Assembly: GCA_902725215.1 (NCBI GenBank)
Contig: CACUVI010000001.1
Location: forward strand, 124,001 to 188,000
Length of the DNA: 64,000 nt
Origin: Rhodospirillaceae bacterium LM-1
GTDB lineage: Bacteria; Pseudomonadota; Alphaproteobacteria; Rhodospirillales; WMHbin7
Reading direction: 5' to 3'
In this document: positions 55,489 to 64,000 of the stretch, piece after piece
How the letters are laid out: the number at the start of each line of letters is the position of its first letter
Numbering within the stretch: the stretch's first letter is position 1
The notes under the pieces: generated by a model
The model's input: only the letters and a program-made list of their open reading frames with translations
Databases searched by the model: none
What the model was told of the DNA's origin: nothing
Made by a program: the position numbers and the translations under genes

Positions 55489-57253
55489 TTTTCAGCGGCG
55501 GCATCCGGGCAAGGCCCGACGATTGCGCCAGCCCCATCTTGGCGGCGATGGCTTCCAGTCTGACGCCAAGACGCGCCAGCGATTCCAGGCCCAGCGGCAG
55601 TTCGCCGCTATCCAAAATCGATGCCAGCTTTTCCAGGGGCGATAGGGGTTTGGGCAGATAGACCAACTGCACCTTGGCGTCATCCGCCAGCTTGGCGGCG
55701 CGCTTGGCGGCAATCAACGCTTCTTGAAAGCCGCCCAATTCGTCGATCAGACCCGCCTTCAGCGCCTGTTCCCCGGTAAAAATGCGCCCACGCGCCACGC
55801 CGTCCATGGCCTGCTGGTCCATCTTTCGACCCAAGCCCGCCTTGGTCGTGAAATCGTCATAGATGCGGTCCAGCATGGCCGTCATCTTGGCTTGCTGGGC
55901 AGGCGTGAAGGAACGGTTCATGCTAAGCAATCCGGCATTGGCGCCAACATCAACTTCGTCAAAGGACAGTCCCAGCTTGGCCAGGAAATCGGCCATCACC
56001 ATCTTGCCAGCGAAAACGCCGATTGAACCCGTGATGGCGCCCGGCGCCGCCACGATGCGATCGGCCCCCATGGCGATGAAATAACCGCCCGATGCCGCCA
56101 TGCCGCCGATGGAGGCGATCACCGGTTTACCTTCCTGTCTGGCCATCGCCACGGCCCTCCAGATCGTATCCGACGCCAAGTACGAGCCGCCGGGGCTGTC
56201 GATGCGCAAGATGATGGCGGCGACGTCTTCGTCGTCCAGCGCATCGGCGATTGCCCCTTGTATTTCGCCAGCCACCGTCATTTGGCTGCCATCGAAGGGC
56301 TGTCCGCTTCCTGAACCCGAGACCACGGGGCCTTGCGCATGAATGACGGCGATCTTGTTCTTGCCTTTGGCGTAGAGGCGCTCGGCGGAATTCAAATAAT
56401 CGGCGACATCCACGAATTCGGCGTCAGGAAATTTCGCATTCATCGCATCGTCGGCTTCGTCCTCATAGCCCAGATGGTCGATCAGTTTGGCTTCCAAGGC
56501 CTCTTGGGCGCCAAGCGGCGCTTGGTCGATCAGTCGCCTGACGGCGTCCGGCGGCAGTTTGCGCCCTTCCGCCAAGCCGGTCGTCACTTGAAGCATGAAG
56601 GAATCGAGCAGCGATCTGATCGAGGCGCGCGATTCCGCCGTCATGGTCTTTTCGGTAAAGGTTTCGACGGCGCTTTTATATTCGTGCCGACGCTGGAATT
56701 CCGGCTTGATGCCCAACAGGTCCAGGCTTCCCCTGACAAAGGGTACTTGGGCCGAAAAGCCGGTTATGCCCATATCGCCCGAAGGCTGCATCCAGATGGC
56801 GTCGGCGCTTGAAGCGATATAGGCGTCGATCGTTCCGCCGCCGAATTCGCCAAAACTTTCCGCGAAGGACTGGATATATTTTCCCGACGATTTGAAACGC
56901 GACAGGGCGGCGCGAATTTCCTGGGCTTGCCCAAGCCCCATCTCGGACATGCCAAGGCGCAAGTTCACAGCACTCACGCGCGGATCGATCCTGGCGCCAT
57001 CCAGGGCTTCAACGACATCTTGCAGATGCAAGGCGCCATGCGATTTGGCGAAGGCGTGGAAGGGGCTTTGCGCAGGCGGCTGGTCGATGACGCCTTGGTT
57101 CAAGTCGATGTCCAGAACGATGTTCTTAGGCAGGGCAGGGGGCTTCATGTCGGCCAATTGGGTCAGCGCAAATCCCAGCAGTACGGCCAGCAGGATCGCC
57201 ATGGCGCCGGTGACCGATAGAATCCCGACAAGGATCGTCCAAATCTTTTTCAT
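55478..57253 (-). CDS. sppA: Signal peptide peptidase SppA, 67-kDa type
   Basis: Inner-membrane serine protease of 591 residues that degrades cleaved signal peptides. One N-terminal anchor (about 5-30) and two tandem S49 domains. The Lys of the Ser-Lys dyad lies in the first half ([11 protein letters not shown]) and the nucleophile Ser in the second ([16 protein letters not shown]), as in the E. coli long form. It follows rlmJ by 9 bases and probably shares its transcript. Confidence 0.93.
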   Translation of the reverse strand: MKKIWTILVGILSVTGAMAILLAVLLGFALTQLADMKPPALPKNIVLDIDLNQGVIDQPPAQSPFHAFAKSHGALHLQDVVEALDGARIDPRVSAVNLRLGMSEMGLGQAQEIRAALSRFKSSGKYIQSFAESFGEFGGGTIDAYIASSADAIWMQPSGDMGITGFSAQVPFVRGSLDLLGIKPEFQRRHEYKSAVETFTEKTMTAESRASIRSLLDSFMLQVTTGLAEGRKLPPDAVRRLIDQAPLGAQEALEAKLIDHLGYEDEADDAMNAKFPDAEFVDVADYLNSAERLYAKGKNKIAVIHAQGPVVSGSGSGQPFDGSQMTVAGEIQGAIADALDDEDVAAIILRIDSPGGSYLASDTIWRAVAMARQEGKPVIASIGGMAASGGYFIAMGADRIVAAPGAITGSIGVFAGKMVMADFLAKLGLSFDEVDVGANAGLLSMNRSFTPAQQAKMTAMLDRIYDDFTTKAGLGRKMDQQAMDGVARGRIFTGEQALKAGLIDELGGFQEALIAAKRAAKLADDAKVQLVYLPKPLSPLEKLASILDSGELPLGLESLARLGVRLEAIAAKMGLAQSSGLARMPPLKISD

Positions 57254-57262
57254 TTAGTTCTC

Positions 57263-58102
57263 TTACACGTCTTTCGCCAGCCAGTCGAGCCAAGCCGCCA
57301 CTCCTTCGCCCTGGGCCAGTTTCTCGGCAAGCCAGGGAAGAAGACGGCTTAGTTGTTCATCCAGCTTATAGGGCGGGTTGATGAGAATAAGTCCCGAGCC
57401 ATTGAATAGCTTGGGATCGCTTGGCGTTCTGACAAGGTGGCGCACCGCCAGAATGCCGGGAACCTCAGCCGAGCGCAGCATGTCATCCAGGGCTTGTTGT
57501 TCATCCTGGCCCTTGATGGGGTGCCAGGCCATCAGTACGCCTTGCGGCCAGCGCTCGCGCGCCTTGAGCAGCGCCTTGCCAAGCCTTTCATATTCGCCCT
57601 TTTCTTCAAAGGCGGGATCGATCAGGGCAAGTCCCCGCTTTTCCTTGGGCGGCAAAAAGGCTTTCAGGGCCTGCCATCCATCCATGTGGTGGACGGCGAC
57701 TTGCCGGTCGCCATGAAATTGCGCCTTCAAGGTCAGGGCGTCGTCGGGATGCAATTCGGCCAGCACCAGCCGATCCTGCGGGCGCATCAATTGGCGCATC
57801 AATTGGGGCGAGCCGGGATAATGGCGAAGATGCTGGCCATTCATCTTTCTGACCAAGGACAGATAGACGGACAACTCGGCGGGGACCTGCGCCAAGTCCC
57901 AGATGCGGCCAATGCCTTCCTTGTATTCGTCGGTCTTGTTGGGCGCTGCGGTCCACAGATCGTAGCGACCGATACCGGCATGTGTATCGATCAGTGCCAG
58001 CGGCGCGTCTTTCTTGCAAAGCGCTTGGACGACCAGCGCCAGGACGGCGTGTTTCAACACGTCGGCAAAATTTCCGGCATGGAAGTTGTGGCGATAGTTC
58101 AT
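57263..58102 (-). CDS. rlmJ: 23S rRNA (adenine(2030)-N6)-methyltransferase RlmJ
   Basis: A 279-residue methyltransferase with the family N-terminus MNYRHNFHAGNFADVLKH and the SAM region LIDTHAGIGRYDL. The catalytic motif IV, normally DPPY/DPPF, reads DPAF here (Asp162-Phe165), a Pro to Ala change. The frame is open upstream to 58261, but Met 58102 matches the family start and overlaps the hyfI stop (ATGA). It therefore depends on the hydrogenase-like operon for transcription or has a promoter inside hyfI. Confidence 0.9.
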   Translation of the reverse strand: MNYRHNFHAGNFADVLKHAVLALVVQALCKKDAPLALIDTHAGIGRYDLWTAAPNKTDEYKEGIGRIWDLAQVPAELSVYLSLVRKMNGQHLRHYPGSPQLMRQLMRPQDRLVLAELHPDDALTLKAQFHGDRQVAVHHMDGWQALKAFLPPKEKRGLALIDPAFEEKGEYERLGKALLKARERWPQGVLMAWHPIKGQDEQQALDDMLRSAEVPGILAVRHLVRTPSDPKLFNGSGLILINPPYKLDEQLSRLLPWLAEKLAQGEGVAAWLDWLAKDV

Positions 58103-58626
58103 GACTTGCCGCTGACTTTGTCCATCAACGCCAGCAAGGCCTTCAAAATATCGTTCGGTTTTGGCGGGCAGCCGGGAACGCGCATGTCCACTGGCACAAC
58201 CTTGTCCACACCGTCCAGCGTGGCGTAGCCCCCTTTGAAGCAACCGCCGTCGATGGCGCAATCGCCCATCGCCACCACGAATTTTGGGGCGGGTGTGGCG
58301 TCATAGGTTCTGCGCAGGGCTTCTGCCATGTTGCGGGCGACGGGTCCCGTCACCAACAGCAGGTCGGCATGCCTGGGCGAGGCCGCGAAATGAATGCCGA
58401 AGCGTTCGATATCGTAAAGCGGATTGCACAGCGCGTGAATTTCAAGTTCGCAGCCGTTGCATGATCCGGCATCGACGGCGCGTACCACCAGACTGCGGCC
58501 CAGCTTCGCCATCGCCTTGCCGTCGATCTGATCCGCCAGCGCCTTGACGTCTTGCTTATCGGGCGCCGCTTCGGTAACGGGTCCCTTGATCAAGGCGCGG
58601 AGCAGCAATTTTAACAGCGGGGTCAT
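58099..58626 (-). CDS. hyfI: Hydrogenase-4-like/NuoB-type Fe-S subunit
   Basis: A 175-residue small subunit of a complex-I-like enzyme. Four Cys suit one [4Fe-4S] cluster: Cys56 and Cys59 (GSCNGCELE), Cys123 (MGDCAIDGG) and Cys153 (VPGCPPKP). The CxxC pair marks the HycG/HyfI class rather than NuoB, which has CC. It overlaps the large subunit gene by four bases. Confidence 0.88.
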   Translation of the reverse strand: MTPLLKLLLRALIKGPVTEAAPDKQDVKALADQIDGKAMAKLGRSLVVRAVDAGSCNGCELEIHALCNPLYDIERFGIHFAASPRHADLLLVTGPVARNMAEALRRTYDATPAPKFVVAMGDCAIDGGCFKGGYATLDGVDKVVPVDMRVPGCPPKPNDILKALLALMDKVSGKS

Positions 58627-60164
58627 AGGTCGGCCCCCGAATAGGAGCAGTTGAACGATTTATTGCACAGCGGGAAGTCGGCCACGATGTTTCCCTCGAT
58701 GCAGGCTTCCAGCAAAGGCCATTGGAACCAAGAGGGGTCGCGGGGGAAGCAGCGCGCCACCAGCCCCTGATCGTCAAGGCGCACCCAGGTCATGATCTCG
58801 CCCCTGAATCCCTCTACCAGCGACATGCCCTCACCGGCGCGGATAGGCAAGGGGCGGATCAGTTGGCCCGACGGCAGCCCGTCGGCGAAGCGCTCGATCA
58901 GGGCTAGGCTTTCGCGAATTTCCGCTTCGCGGATCATCAAACGGCAATGCACGTCGCCGTCGATCTCGATGGGCACGTCGAAATCAAGTTCGCCGTAAGG
59001 GGCGTAGCCGGGTGATTTTCTAGCGTCGATGGCGCGCCCGGCGGCCCTGGCGACCACGCCGCCCGCTCCGAAGCGATGCACCAGCGAAGCCATGGTGATG
59101 CCCGTTCCCACCGTGCGGTCAAGCAAGGATGGCGTATCGTCGTAAAGTTGGGCCAGCCGCTCGAAACCTTTTCGCACCTCGCGCAACATGGCTTTGAGAT
59201 GGGCAAGCCCTTCCTTGGTCAGGTCGTGCGCCACGCCGCCGGGTATGACGCGGTCCATCATCAGGCGATGCCCGAAAGCCGCCTCCGAGGCGCGTAGGAC
59301 TTTCTCCTTCAGGGTCATGGCGTGCGAGAGCATGATGGCATAGGCGGCATCGTTGCAGACGGCGCCGAAATCGCCCAGATGGTTGGCCACCCGTTCGATT
59401 TCTGCCATCACGGCGCGCAGCCAAACGGCGCGCGGTGGCGCTTCGATTCCCACCGCCGCTTCGCAGGCCCTGGCAAAGGCGATGGCGTGCGCCACCGTTG
59501 AATCGCCTGAAACGCGTCCGGCCAGCTTTGCCGCTTCAAGGGGTTCGCGCCCCTCCATCAGGCGTTCGATGCCCTTATGTACATAGCCCAGCCGTTCTTC
59601 CAAGCGCACCACGGCTTCGCCATTGGCATGAAAACGGAAATGGCCGGGTTCGATAATGCCCGCATGTACAGGCCCCACCGGAATCTGGTGCAGCGCCTGA
59701 TCGCTTTCGGCCGTCAGGAAGTCGTAGCCATAGGGAATGATGTCGCGCGGTTCCGCTTCGGCCATGGGATGGTTGACCGGCCAGCGTCCGTGATCGAGCC
59801 AGGGGCGCATGTCTTCCGCCCCTAGGGCAACCAGTCCGTACAGATCGGCGATGGATCTTTCAAGGCGGGCAGCGCCGGGGCGCGCTCCTGAAATGGCCGG
59901 GTAGCTCAGACCATCCAGCGGCAGCGTCACCACGACGACGGTGCTGTTCTCGGCGTCGCGCAGGCTCATATGTACCTGGAATTTTTCGGCGTCCATCGGC
60001 TGGCGTTCGGCCCACAGGCCCAGGAAATCCCAATCACTCACCGCCAGCAGCTCGATGATGTTCTGCCAGGCTTCGAAATCAATAACCCGCCTAGCCCAAG
60101 GGCTGTGATTCTCCACCAGCGGAAAGTCCTTCAAAAGGCGCAGCAGGTAGTTGGTTTCCGACAT
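58623..60164 (-). CDS. hyfG: Hydrogenase-4-like large subunit without the usual Ni-Fe ligands (NuoC-NuoD fusion)
   Basis: A 513-residue fusion of a NuoC-like part (about 1-130) and a NuoD/HycE-like part (about 165-513). True group 4 hydrogenases carry RxCGxC and DPCxxC. Here the first reads RVSGDS (Ser219, Ser222), and the second reads FPLCNKSF, with only Cys500 in place and Ser503 at the last ligand. Three of four ligands are gone, so it should not bind the NiFe site and is better classed with Ehr (energy-converting hydrogenase-related) complexes. It ends KSFNCSYSGADL. Confidence 0.9.
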   Translation of the reverse strand: MSETNYLLRLLKDFPLVENHSPWARRVIDFEAWQNIIELLAVSDWDFLGLWAERQPMDAEKFQVHMSLRDAENSTVVVVTLPLDGLSYPAISGARPGAARLERSIADLYGLVALGAEDMRPWLDHGRWPVNHPMAEAEPRDIIPYGYDFLTAESDQALHQIPVGPVHAGIIEPGHFRFHANGEAVVRLEERLGYVHKGIERLMEGREPLEAAKLAGRVSGDSTVAHAIAFARACEAAVGIEAPPRAVWLRAVMAEIERVANHLGDFGAVCNDAAYAIMLSHAMTLKEKVLRASEAAFGHRLMMDRVIPGGVAHDLTKEGLAHLKAMLREVRKGFERLAQLYDDTPSLLDRTVGTGITMASLVHRFGAGGVVARAAGRAIDARKSPGYAPYGELDFDVPIEIDGDVHCRLMIREAEIRESLALIERFADGLPSGQLIRPLPIRAGEGMSLVEGFRGEIMTWVRLDDQGLVARCFPRDPSWFQWPLLEACIEGNIVADFPLCNKSFNCSYSGADL

Positions 60165-60173
60165 GCCGCCCTC

Positions 60174-61613
60174 CTAGCCCAGCATCTTGGCGACAGAGCG
60201 GAACCATTCGACCAGCGGTTCAGGCAGCCACACGCCCGCCAGGATGACCAGGGCCAGATGGGCGAACAAAGGCGCCAGCGCCCAGGGCGCGTATTGTTGG
60301 CCCGCATCGATGCTTGGTTTCGAGAAAACCAGATTCTGCGTCTTCCAGATCAGGGCGCCGAAGGCGATCAACAGGCCCGCCATGATCGGCAAGGCCAGCA
60401 AGGGTTGGCGGGCGAAGGTGGAACTGACGACCAGGAACTCGCTCATGAAGACACCCATCGGGGGCAATCCGGCGATGGCCAGAACGCAGATCAGGAAGCT
60501 CCAGCCCAATACCGGATGGCTGGAGGCAAGGCCGCGGATGCCCACGATGTTCTTGGTGCCTGCAATCTGGGTGATGATGCCGACCGCGAAGAAGATGGCC
60601 GATTTGGTCAGGCTGTGCATGGTCATGTGCAGAAGGCCCGCGAAATTCGACAGCGCGCCGCCCATGCCGAAGGCGAAGGTGATGATGCCCATATGCTCGA
60701 TCGAGCTGAAGGCGAACAGGCGCTTGATGTCGTCTCGCTTGTACAGCATGAAGGCGGCCAGCAGCAGCGAGGACAGGCCCATCGCCACCATCAGGGGGCC
60801 GGGGGCCAGGGCGCTTCCATTGGCCGACAAGATCATCTTGAAGCGCAGCAGCGCGTACAGGGCCACGTTCAGCAGCAGGCCGGAAAGAACGGCCGAAATG
60901 GGGGTGGGGCCTTCGGCATGGGCGTCGGGCAGCCAAGCGTGCAAGGGCGCCAATCCCACTTTGGTGCCATATCCCACCAGCAGGAAGACGAAGGCCAGGC
61001 TTAAGAGCGACGGCTCGAATTTGGCGCTGGCCTGGATGACGAAGGTCCAGGCCATGGCTTCCTCGCCCGGTCCCATCACCGGCTGGGCGGCCAGATAGAC
61101 CAGAATGGTGCCGAATAGGGCGAGTGCGATGCCGACGCTGCATAAGATGAAATATTTCCAGGCAGCCTCGATGGCTTCCCTGGTGCGGTACAGGCTGACC
61201 ATCAGCACGGTGGTCAGCGTGGCCCCTTCCACCGACACCCACATCAATCCCAGATTGTTGGCCATCAGGGCCAGCAGCATGGTGAACAGGAAGGCCTGAT
61301 ACATGGCGTGGTAGAAGCGCAGATTGCGCCGGTTCAAATGTCCTTCCTTGCGCTCGCGAGAAATATAGCCCGCCGAAAAAACGCTGGTGGTGAAGCCGAC
61401 GAAGGCGGTCAGCACGACCAGCGAGACGTTGAAATCATCAATGAACAGCCAGGGCGTGGTTGCCGGGCGATGGAACAGCAAGGCGACCGAGGTGGCGAAG
61501 CAAGAAAAACTGGCCAGCACATTCACCCAGGTCGAGACGCGCAGGCTGGAGATCAGCGCCAGCAGGCCAGAAGCGATCAAAGGAATGCCAAGGACGAGGT
61601 AGTGCACGTTCAA
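60174..61613 (-). CDS. hyfF: Hydrogenase-4-like antiporter subunit (NuoL/M/N type)
   Basis: A 479-residue membrane protein with about 14 helices. The conserved segment VGYGTKVGLAPLHAWLPDAHAEGPTPISAVLSG is split across residues 225-260 and holds the key Lys and His residues; YKRDDIKRLFAFSSIEHMG is also typical. It is a likely ion-pumping unit. The start TTG 61613 overlaps the hyfE stop (TTGA) and has GGGGAG 7 bases upstream; GTG 61607 is an alternative. Confidence 0.87.
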   Translation of the reverse strand: MNVHYLVLGIPLIASGLLALISSLRVSTWVNVLASFSCFATSVALLFHRPATTPWLFIDDFNVSLVVLTAFVGFTTSVFSAGYISRERKEGHLNRRNLRFYHAMYQAFLFTMLLALMANNLGLMWVSVEGATLTTVLMVSLYRTREAIEAAWKYFILCSVGIALALFGTILVYLAAQPVMGPGEEAMAWTFVIQASAKFEPSLLSLAFVFLLVGYGTKVGLAPLHAWLPDAHAEGPTPISAVLSGLLLNVALYALLRFKMILSANGSALAPGPLMVAMGLSSLLLAAFMLYKRDDIKRLFAFSSIEHMGIITFAFGMGGALSNFAGLLHMTMHSLTKSAIFFAVGIITQIAGTKNIVGIRGLASSHPVLGWSFLICVLAIAGLPPMGVFMSEFLVVSSTFARQPLLALPIMAGLLIAFGALIWKTQNLVFSKPSIDAGQQYAPWALAPLFAHLALVILAGVWLPEPLVEWFRSVAKMLG

Positions 61614-62275
61614 AGACGGTCTCCCCGCACGGTTTCCAGATAATGCAGGTCCAGGCTGTCGAAGCGCTCGCGGATGCGAAAGAAGAAGATGCCGAACAGG
61701 ATCATCGCCACCAACACCGAGAAGGCGACCGACATTTCCACCACCAGCGGCATGCCCTTGACCCCCACGGCGGCCAGGATCAGGCCGTTTTCCAACGCCA
61801 TGAATCCCACCACCTGGGTCACGGCATTGTGACGCGTGATCATCATCAACAGGCCCAGCAGCACCACCGACATCGCCATGGCCAGATTTTCTCGCGTCAG
61901 CGCCGTGGCGCCTTGCGTCACCGGCAGCACCAGCATGATCGAAAGCGCCACCAAGACCACGCCGATGATCATGGTGGGGCCGACGCCCAGCGCCGTTTCC
62001 ACCGAACGATGGATGCCTAGGCGCTTGATCAGCCAGTTGAGCGCGAAGGGAACGAAGAAGGCCTTGAAAATAAGGGCGATGGCGGCGGTAACGTATAAGT
62101 GCGGCGAATTCTGGATATAGGCCTGCCAAGCGGCGGCGATCGACAAGGCGCCCGCCTGGAAGGCGAAGGTGGTGAGCACCGATTTGATGCGCCGCTGATA
62201 AAGAAGTTGGAAGCCGAACAGCAACACCATGGCGCCGATCAGATGGGCGGTGTCGTACTGCATGGCGCGATCCAT
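61610..62275 (-). CDS. hyfE: Hydrogenase-4-like membrane subunit HyfE
   Basis: A 221-residue protein with about six or seven helices; the second half (LAMAMSVVLLGLLMMITRHNAVTQVVGFMALENG) is related to NuoK and includes the conserved membrane Glu in MALENG. Met 62275 overlaps the hyfC stop by one base (TGATG); the frame upstream to 62488 is within hyfC and not used. Confidence 0.87.
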   Translation of the reverse strand: MDRAMQYDTAHLIGAMVLLFGFQLLYQRRIKSVLTTFAFQAGALSIAAAWQAYIQNSPHLYVTAAIALIFKAFFVPFALNWLIKRLGIHRSVETALGVGPTMIIGVVLVALSIMLVLPVTQGATALTRENLAMAMSVVLLGLLMMITRHNAVTQVVGFMALENGLILAAVGVKGMPLVVEMSVAFSVLVAMILFGIFFFRIRERFDSLDLHYLETVRGDRL

Positions 62276-63228
62276 CACACGGCCTCCGATACGTAAAGAA
62301 CCAAAGTCGCCAGCAGCGACAGCAAGAGCGCGCCGCCCAGGAAATCGGCGTAACGAAAAACACGCATCTTGGCGATCACGGTTTCGAACAGGCCCAGCAG
62401 GGCGGCCAGCGTCATCACTTTGAAACCATAGGCGAACAGGCCGATGACCAGACCTTCCAGCCCCTTGCCGGATTGGCTGATTCCCCAAGGCATGAAGATG
62501 CAGGAGATCAGCGAGATATAAAGCATCAGACGGACCATGGCGGCGGCCTCGATCAGCGCCAGATGGCGTCCGCTATATTCCAGCACCATGGCTTCATGCA
62601 CCATGGTCAGTTCCAGGTGGGTGGCCGGATTGTCGATCGGGATTCGCCCATTCTCGGCGATCGCCACCAGAATCATCGCCACCAAGGCCAGTCCCATCGA
62701 CACCTGAAGGCCAACGCCGCCCGCCAGCACGAAATCGACGATGCGCGCGGGCGAGGTGGTTCCGGTCAGCAAAGCCAGCGTGAACACCGTCATCAGCATG
62801 GCCGGTTCCGCCAGCGAGGCGATCATCATTTCGCGCGATGCGCCCAGACCGCCAAAACTTGTGCCCACATCCAGCCCGGCCAACGCGATCATGAAACGCG
62901 CCGCCCCCAGCATGGCGACCAGCGTGATCATGTCTGCGGTGGGAATCAGGACAAGATTGGTCGTGAAGCTGGGGACCAGCGACGCCGCCATCCAGGTGAA
63001 GCCGAAGATCAGATAAGGGGTAATGCGAAACAGCCAACTGGCGTTCTCGGCCAGTACCAGTTCCTTGCGCAGCAAGCGGGCCAGATCGCGATAGGGCTGA
63101 AGCGGCGAGGGGCCTTGGCGTCCGTTCAGCCTAGCCTTGACGAAGCGCACGAAACCGGTCACCAGGGGGGCCGCCCCCAGGCAGATCAATGTTTGCATGA
63201 TTTGCCACAGGATGCTGGTCAGCGTCAT
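62275..63228 (-). CDS. hyfC: Hydrogenase-4-like membrane subunit HyfC/HycD (NuoH type)
   Basis: A 317-residue protein with about eight helices. LNGRQGPSPLQPYRDLARLLRKE near the N-terminus, and AENGRIPIDNPATHLELTMVHEAMVLEYSG around residues 200-230, are the classic NuoH/HycD loops that contact the Fe-S subunit. Met 63228 overlaps the hyfB stop (ATGA). Confidence 0.9.
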   Translation of the reverse strand: MTLTSILWQIMQTLICLGAAPLVTGFVRFVKARLNGRQGPSPLQPYRDLARLLRKELVLAENASWLFRITPYLIFGFTWMAASLVPSFTTNLVLIPTADMITLVAMLGAARFMIALAGLDVGTSFGGLGASREMMIASLAEPAMLMTVFTLALLTGTTSPARIVDFVLAGGVGLQVSMGLALVAMILVAIAENGRIPIDNPATHLELTMVHEAMVLEYSGRHLALIEAAAMVRLMLYISLISCIFMPWGISQSGKGLEGLVIGLFAYGFKVMTLAALLGLFETVIAKMRVFRYADFLGGALLLSLLATLVLYVSEAV

Positions 63229-64000
63229 GGCATCACCCGGCGCAGCGCCGCCACCAGCAGCATGATCAGCAAGGTCAGGAACATCATCAGAAGATGACGG
63301 CGCACGGTCATGGTTTGCAGCCGGTTCAAGCGGGTGGACAGATTGGCCACGCCATCCGCCAGCGGTTGGTAAAGGCCGTCCCAAATCAGGTCCTTGATTC
63401 GCACGTCAAGCCTAGCAGGCCTGATTTCGGCGGGCGAGGGCATGTCCACCTCTTCCTTGGCCCTGAAGGCGGTGCTGCCATAGACGCGGCGCAGCGGCTG
63501 GGCGAAGCTGGATGCCGTATATTGGAAGGCCGGGCTTGATTCCTTGTGGCCGCAGTCCCAGGCCGGTGAACGGCGGATGTTGCGCGTGCCGAATCCCTTG
63601 ATGACGATGGCCGTCACCATGATCAGGAACAGCACCGACGCCACCAGAACCGTGCCGGAATAGGAGCCGCGCGTGACGTTGATCGGGGCCAGCCAAGGCC
63701 AGCCCTCGATGATGGTGTCGGACAGTTCGATGCCCATCAGGCTTTGCGCGATATGCGACAGCATCGTCGTGGCCGAAACGGGAACAATGCCCAGAAGCGC
63801 GCACAGGCAGGCCAGCAGGATCAGGGCGGCCCACATGCCCATGGGTGGTTCCGAGGCGGTCTCGGCGGCTTGGCTGCGCGCCCGGCCCAGAAAGACCATG
63901 CCGAAGGCGCGCACGAAGGCGGCGGCGGCCAGGGCGGCCGAGAGGGCCAGCATGGCCGCCACCACGGGCGAGCCGAACTTCATCGCCCAGTTGGGCACTT
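63225..64000 (-). CDS. hyfB: Hydrogenase-4-like subunit HyfB (NuoL type), C-terminal part
   Basis: The last 257 residues of a large NuoL/HycC-like antiporter subunit; the 5' part lies beyond the window. Visible parts are helices such as VVAAMLALSAALAAAAFVRAF, a segment with CGHKESSPAFQYTASSF, and a final helix near the C-terminus (HLLMMFLTLLIMLLVAALRRV). Gene order B-C-E-F-G-I with repeated overlaps shows one operon read on the minus strand. Confidence 0.85.
   Translation of the reverse strand, partial: VPNWAMKFGSPVVAAMLALSAALAAAAFVRAFGMVFLGRARSQAAETASEPPMGMWAALILLACLCALLGIVPVSATTMLSHIAQSLMGIELSDTIIEGWPWLAPINVTRGSYSGTVLVASVLFLIMVTAIVIKGFGTRNIRRSPAWDCGHKESSPAFQYTASSFAQPLRRVYGSTAFRAKEEVDMPSPAEIRPARLDVRIKDLIWDGLYQPLADGVANLSTRLNRLQTMTVRRHLLMMFLTLLIMLLVAALRRVMP

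Noticed and set aside
58623-60164. Active [NiFe] hydrogenase large subunit
   Set aside because: Three of the four metal-binding cysteines are absent, so the simple hydrogenase call was dropped in favour of an Ehr-type subunit.

Overview
The window comes from a GC-rich Gram-negative alphaproteobacterium, most likely Rhodospirillales (Magnetospirillum/Rhodospirillum-like). The evidence is the envelope gene order uppS-cdsA-dxr-rseP-bamA-skp-lpxD-fabZ-lpxA-lpxI-lpxB, use of LpxI rather than LpxH, nif-associated genes, a sodium-type MotAB pair, and many c-di-GMP and two-component proteins. I placed it by reading gene content, not by a search. Coding density is high. After start sites are corrected, no gene-free stretch exceeds 300 bases. 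I saw no rRNA, tRNA, CRISPR array or intact transposase gene.

Layout. 1-11.4 kb: a colinear envelope operon (undecaprenyl diphosphate, CDP-diacylglycerol, MEP isoprenoids, site-2 protease, BamA/Skp, lipid A), ending in a glyoxalase. 11.4-15 kb (minus): a copper-type DUF411 protein, a small membrane protein, gltA and gltX. 15-17.2 kb: comEC. 17.2-20.1 kb (minus): a PepSY/PhoP/PhoQ-like set whose kinase gene has a different miniature inverted-repeat element on each side. 20.1-22.2 kb: an A-type Fe-S carrier, nifV and nifW behind a sigma-54-like promoter. 22.3-23.8 kb: a single-domain response regulator and a polyprenol-type glycosyltransferase. 23.8-29.3 kb (minus): one tight operon for TonB-dependent uptake (DUF2946, receptor, tonB, PepSY membrane protein, exbB, exbD). 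29.4-33.3 kb: gpt, a GT-C transferase and a membrane-bound GH17 protein. 33.3-36 kb: a kinase with an NtrC-type regulator whose ATPase motifs are degenerate. 36-41.5 kb: stress protein, DUF1634/TauE pair, 2-hydroxyacid dehydrogenase, MFS transporter and TetR regulator. 41.7-45 kb: SAM hydrolase family, MBL-fold enzyme, MotB/MotA. 45-52 kb: type I secretion parts (HlyD, ABC, TolC) around a CHASE2 nucleotide cyclase. 52.2-58.1 kb: a large PAS/GAF/GGDEF/EAL protein, SppA and RlmJ. 58.1-64 kb (minus): a hydrogenase-4-like complex (hyfB, C, E, F, G, I) whose large subunit lacks the normal Ni-Fe ligand set.

How the parts fit. The first 15 kb is housekeeping. The accessory part is rich in signalling (three response regulators, two kinases, a cyclase, a c-di-GMP enzyme) and in redox or metal functions that suggest life across oxic and anoxic conditions (nif genes, FNR-like boxes, Ehr-type complex). 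The strongest unusual signals are: (1) an inverted-repeat element that supplies a start codon to a sensor kinase, next to a 9-C tract that could slip; (2) the NtrC-family regulator without the GAFTGA loop and Walker A lysine; (3) the Ni-ligand-less hydrogenase-like complex, with rlmJ overlapping its last gene. I did not find a wholly unfamiliar multigene system that I could defend from sequence alone.
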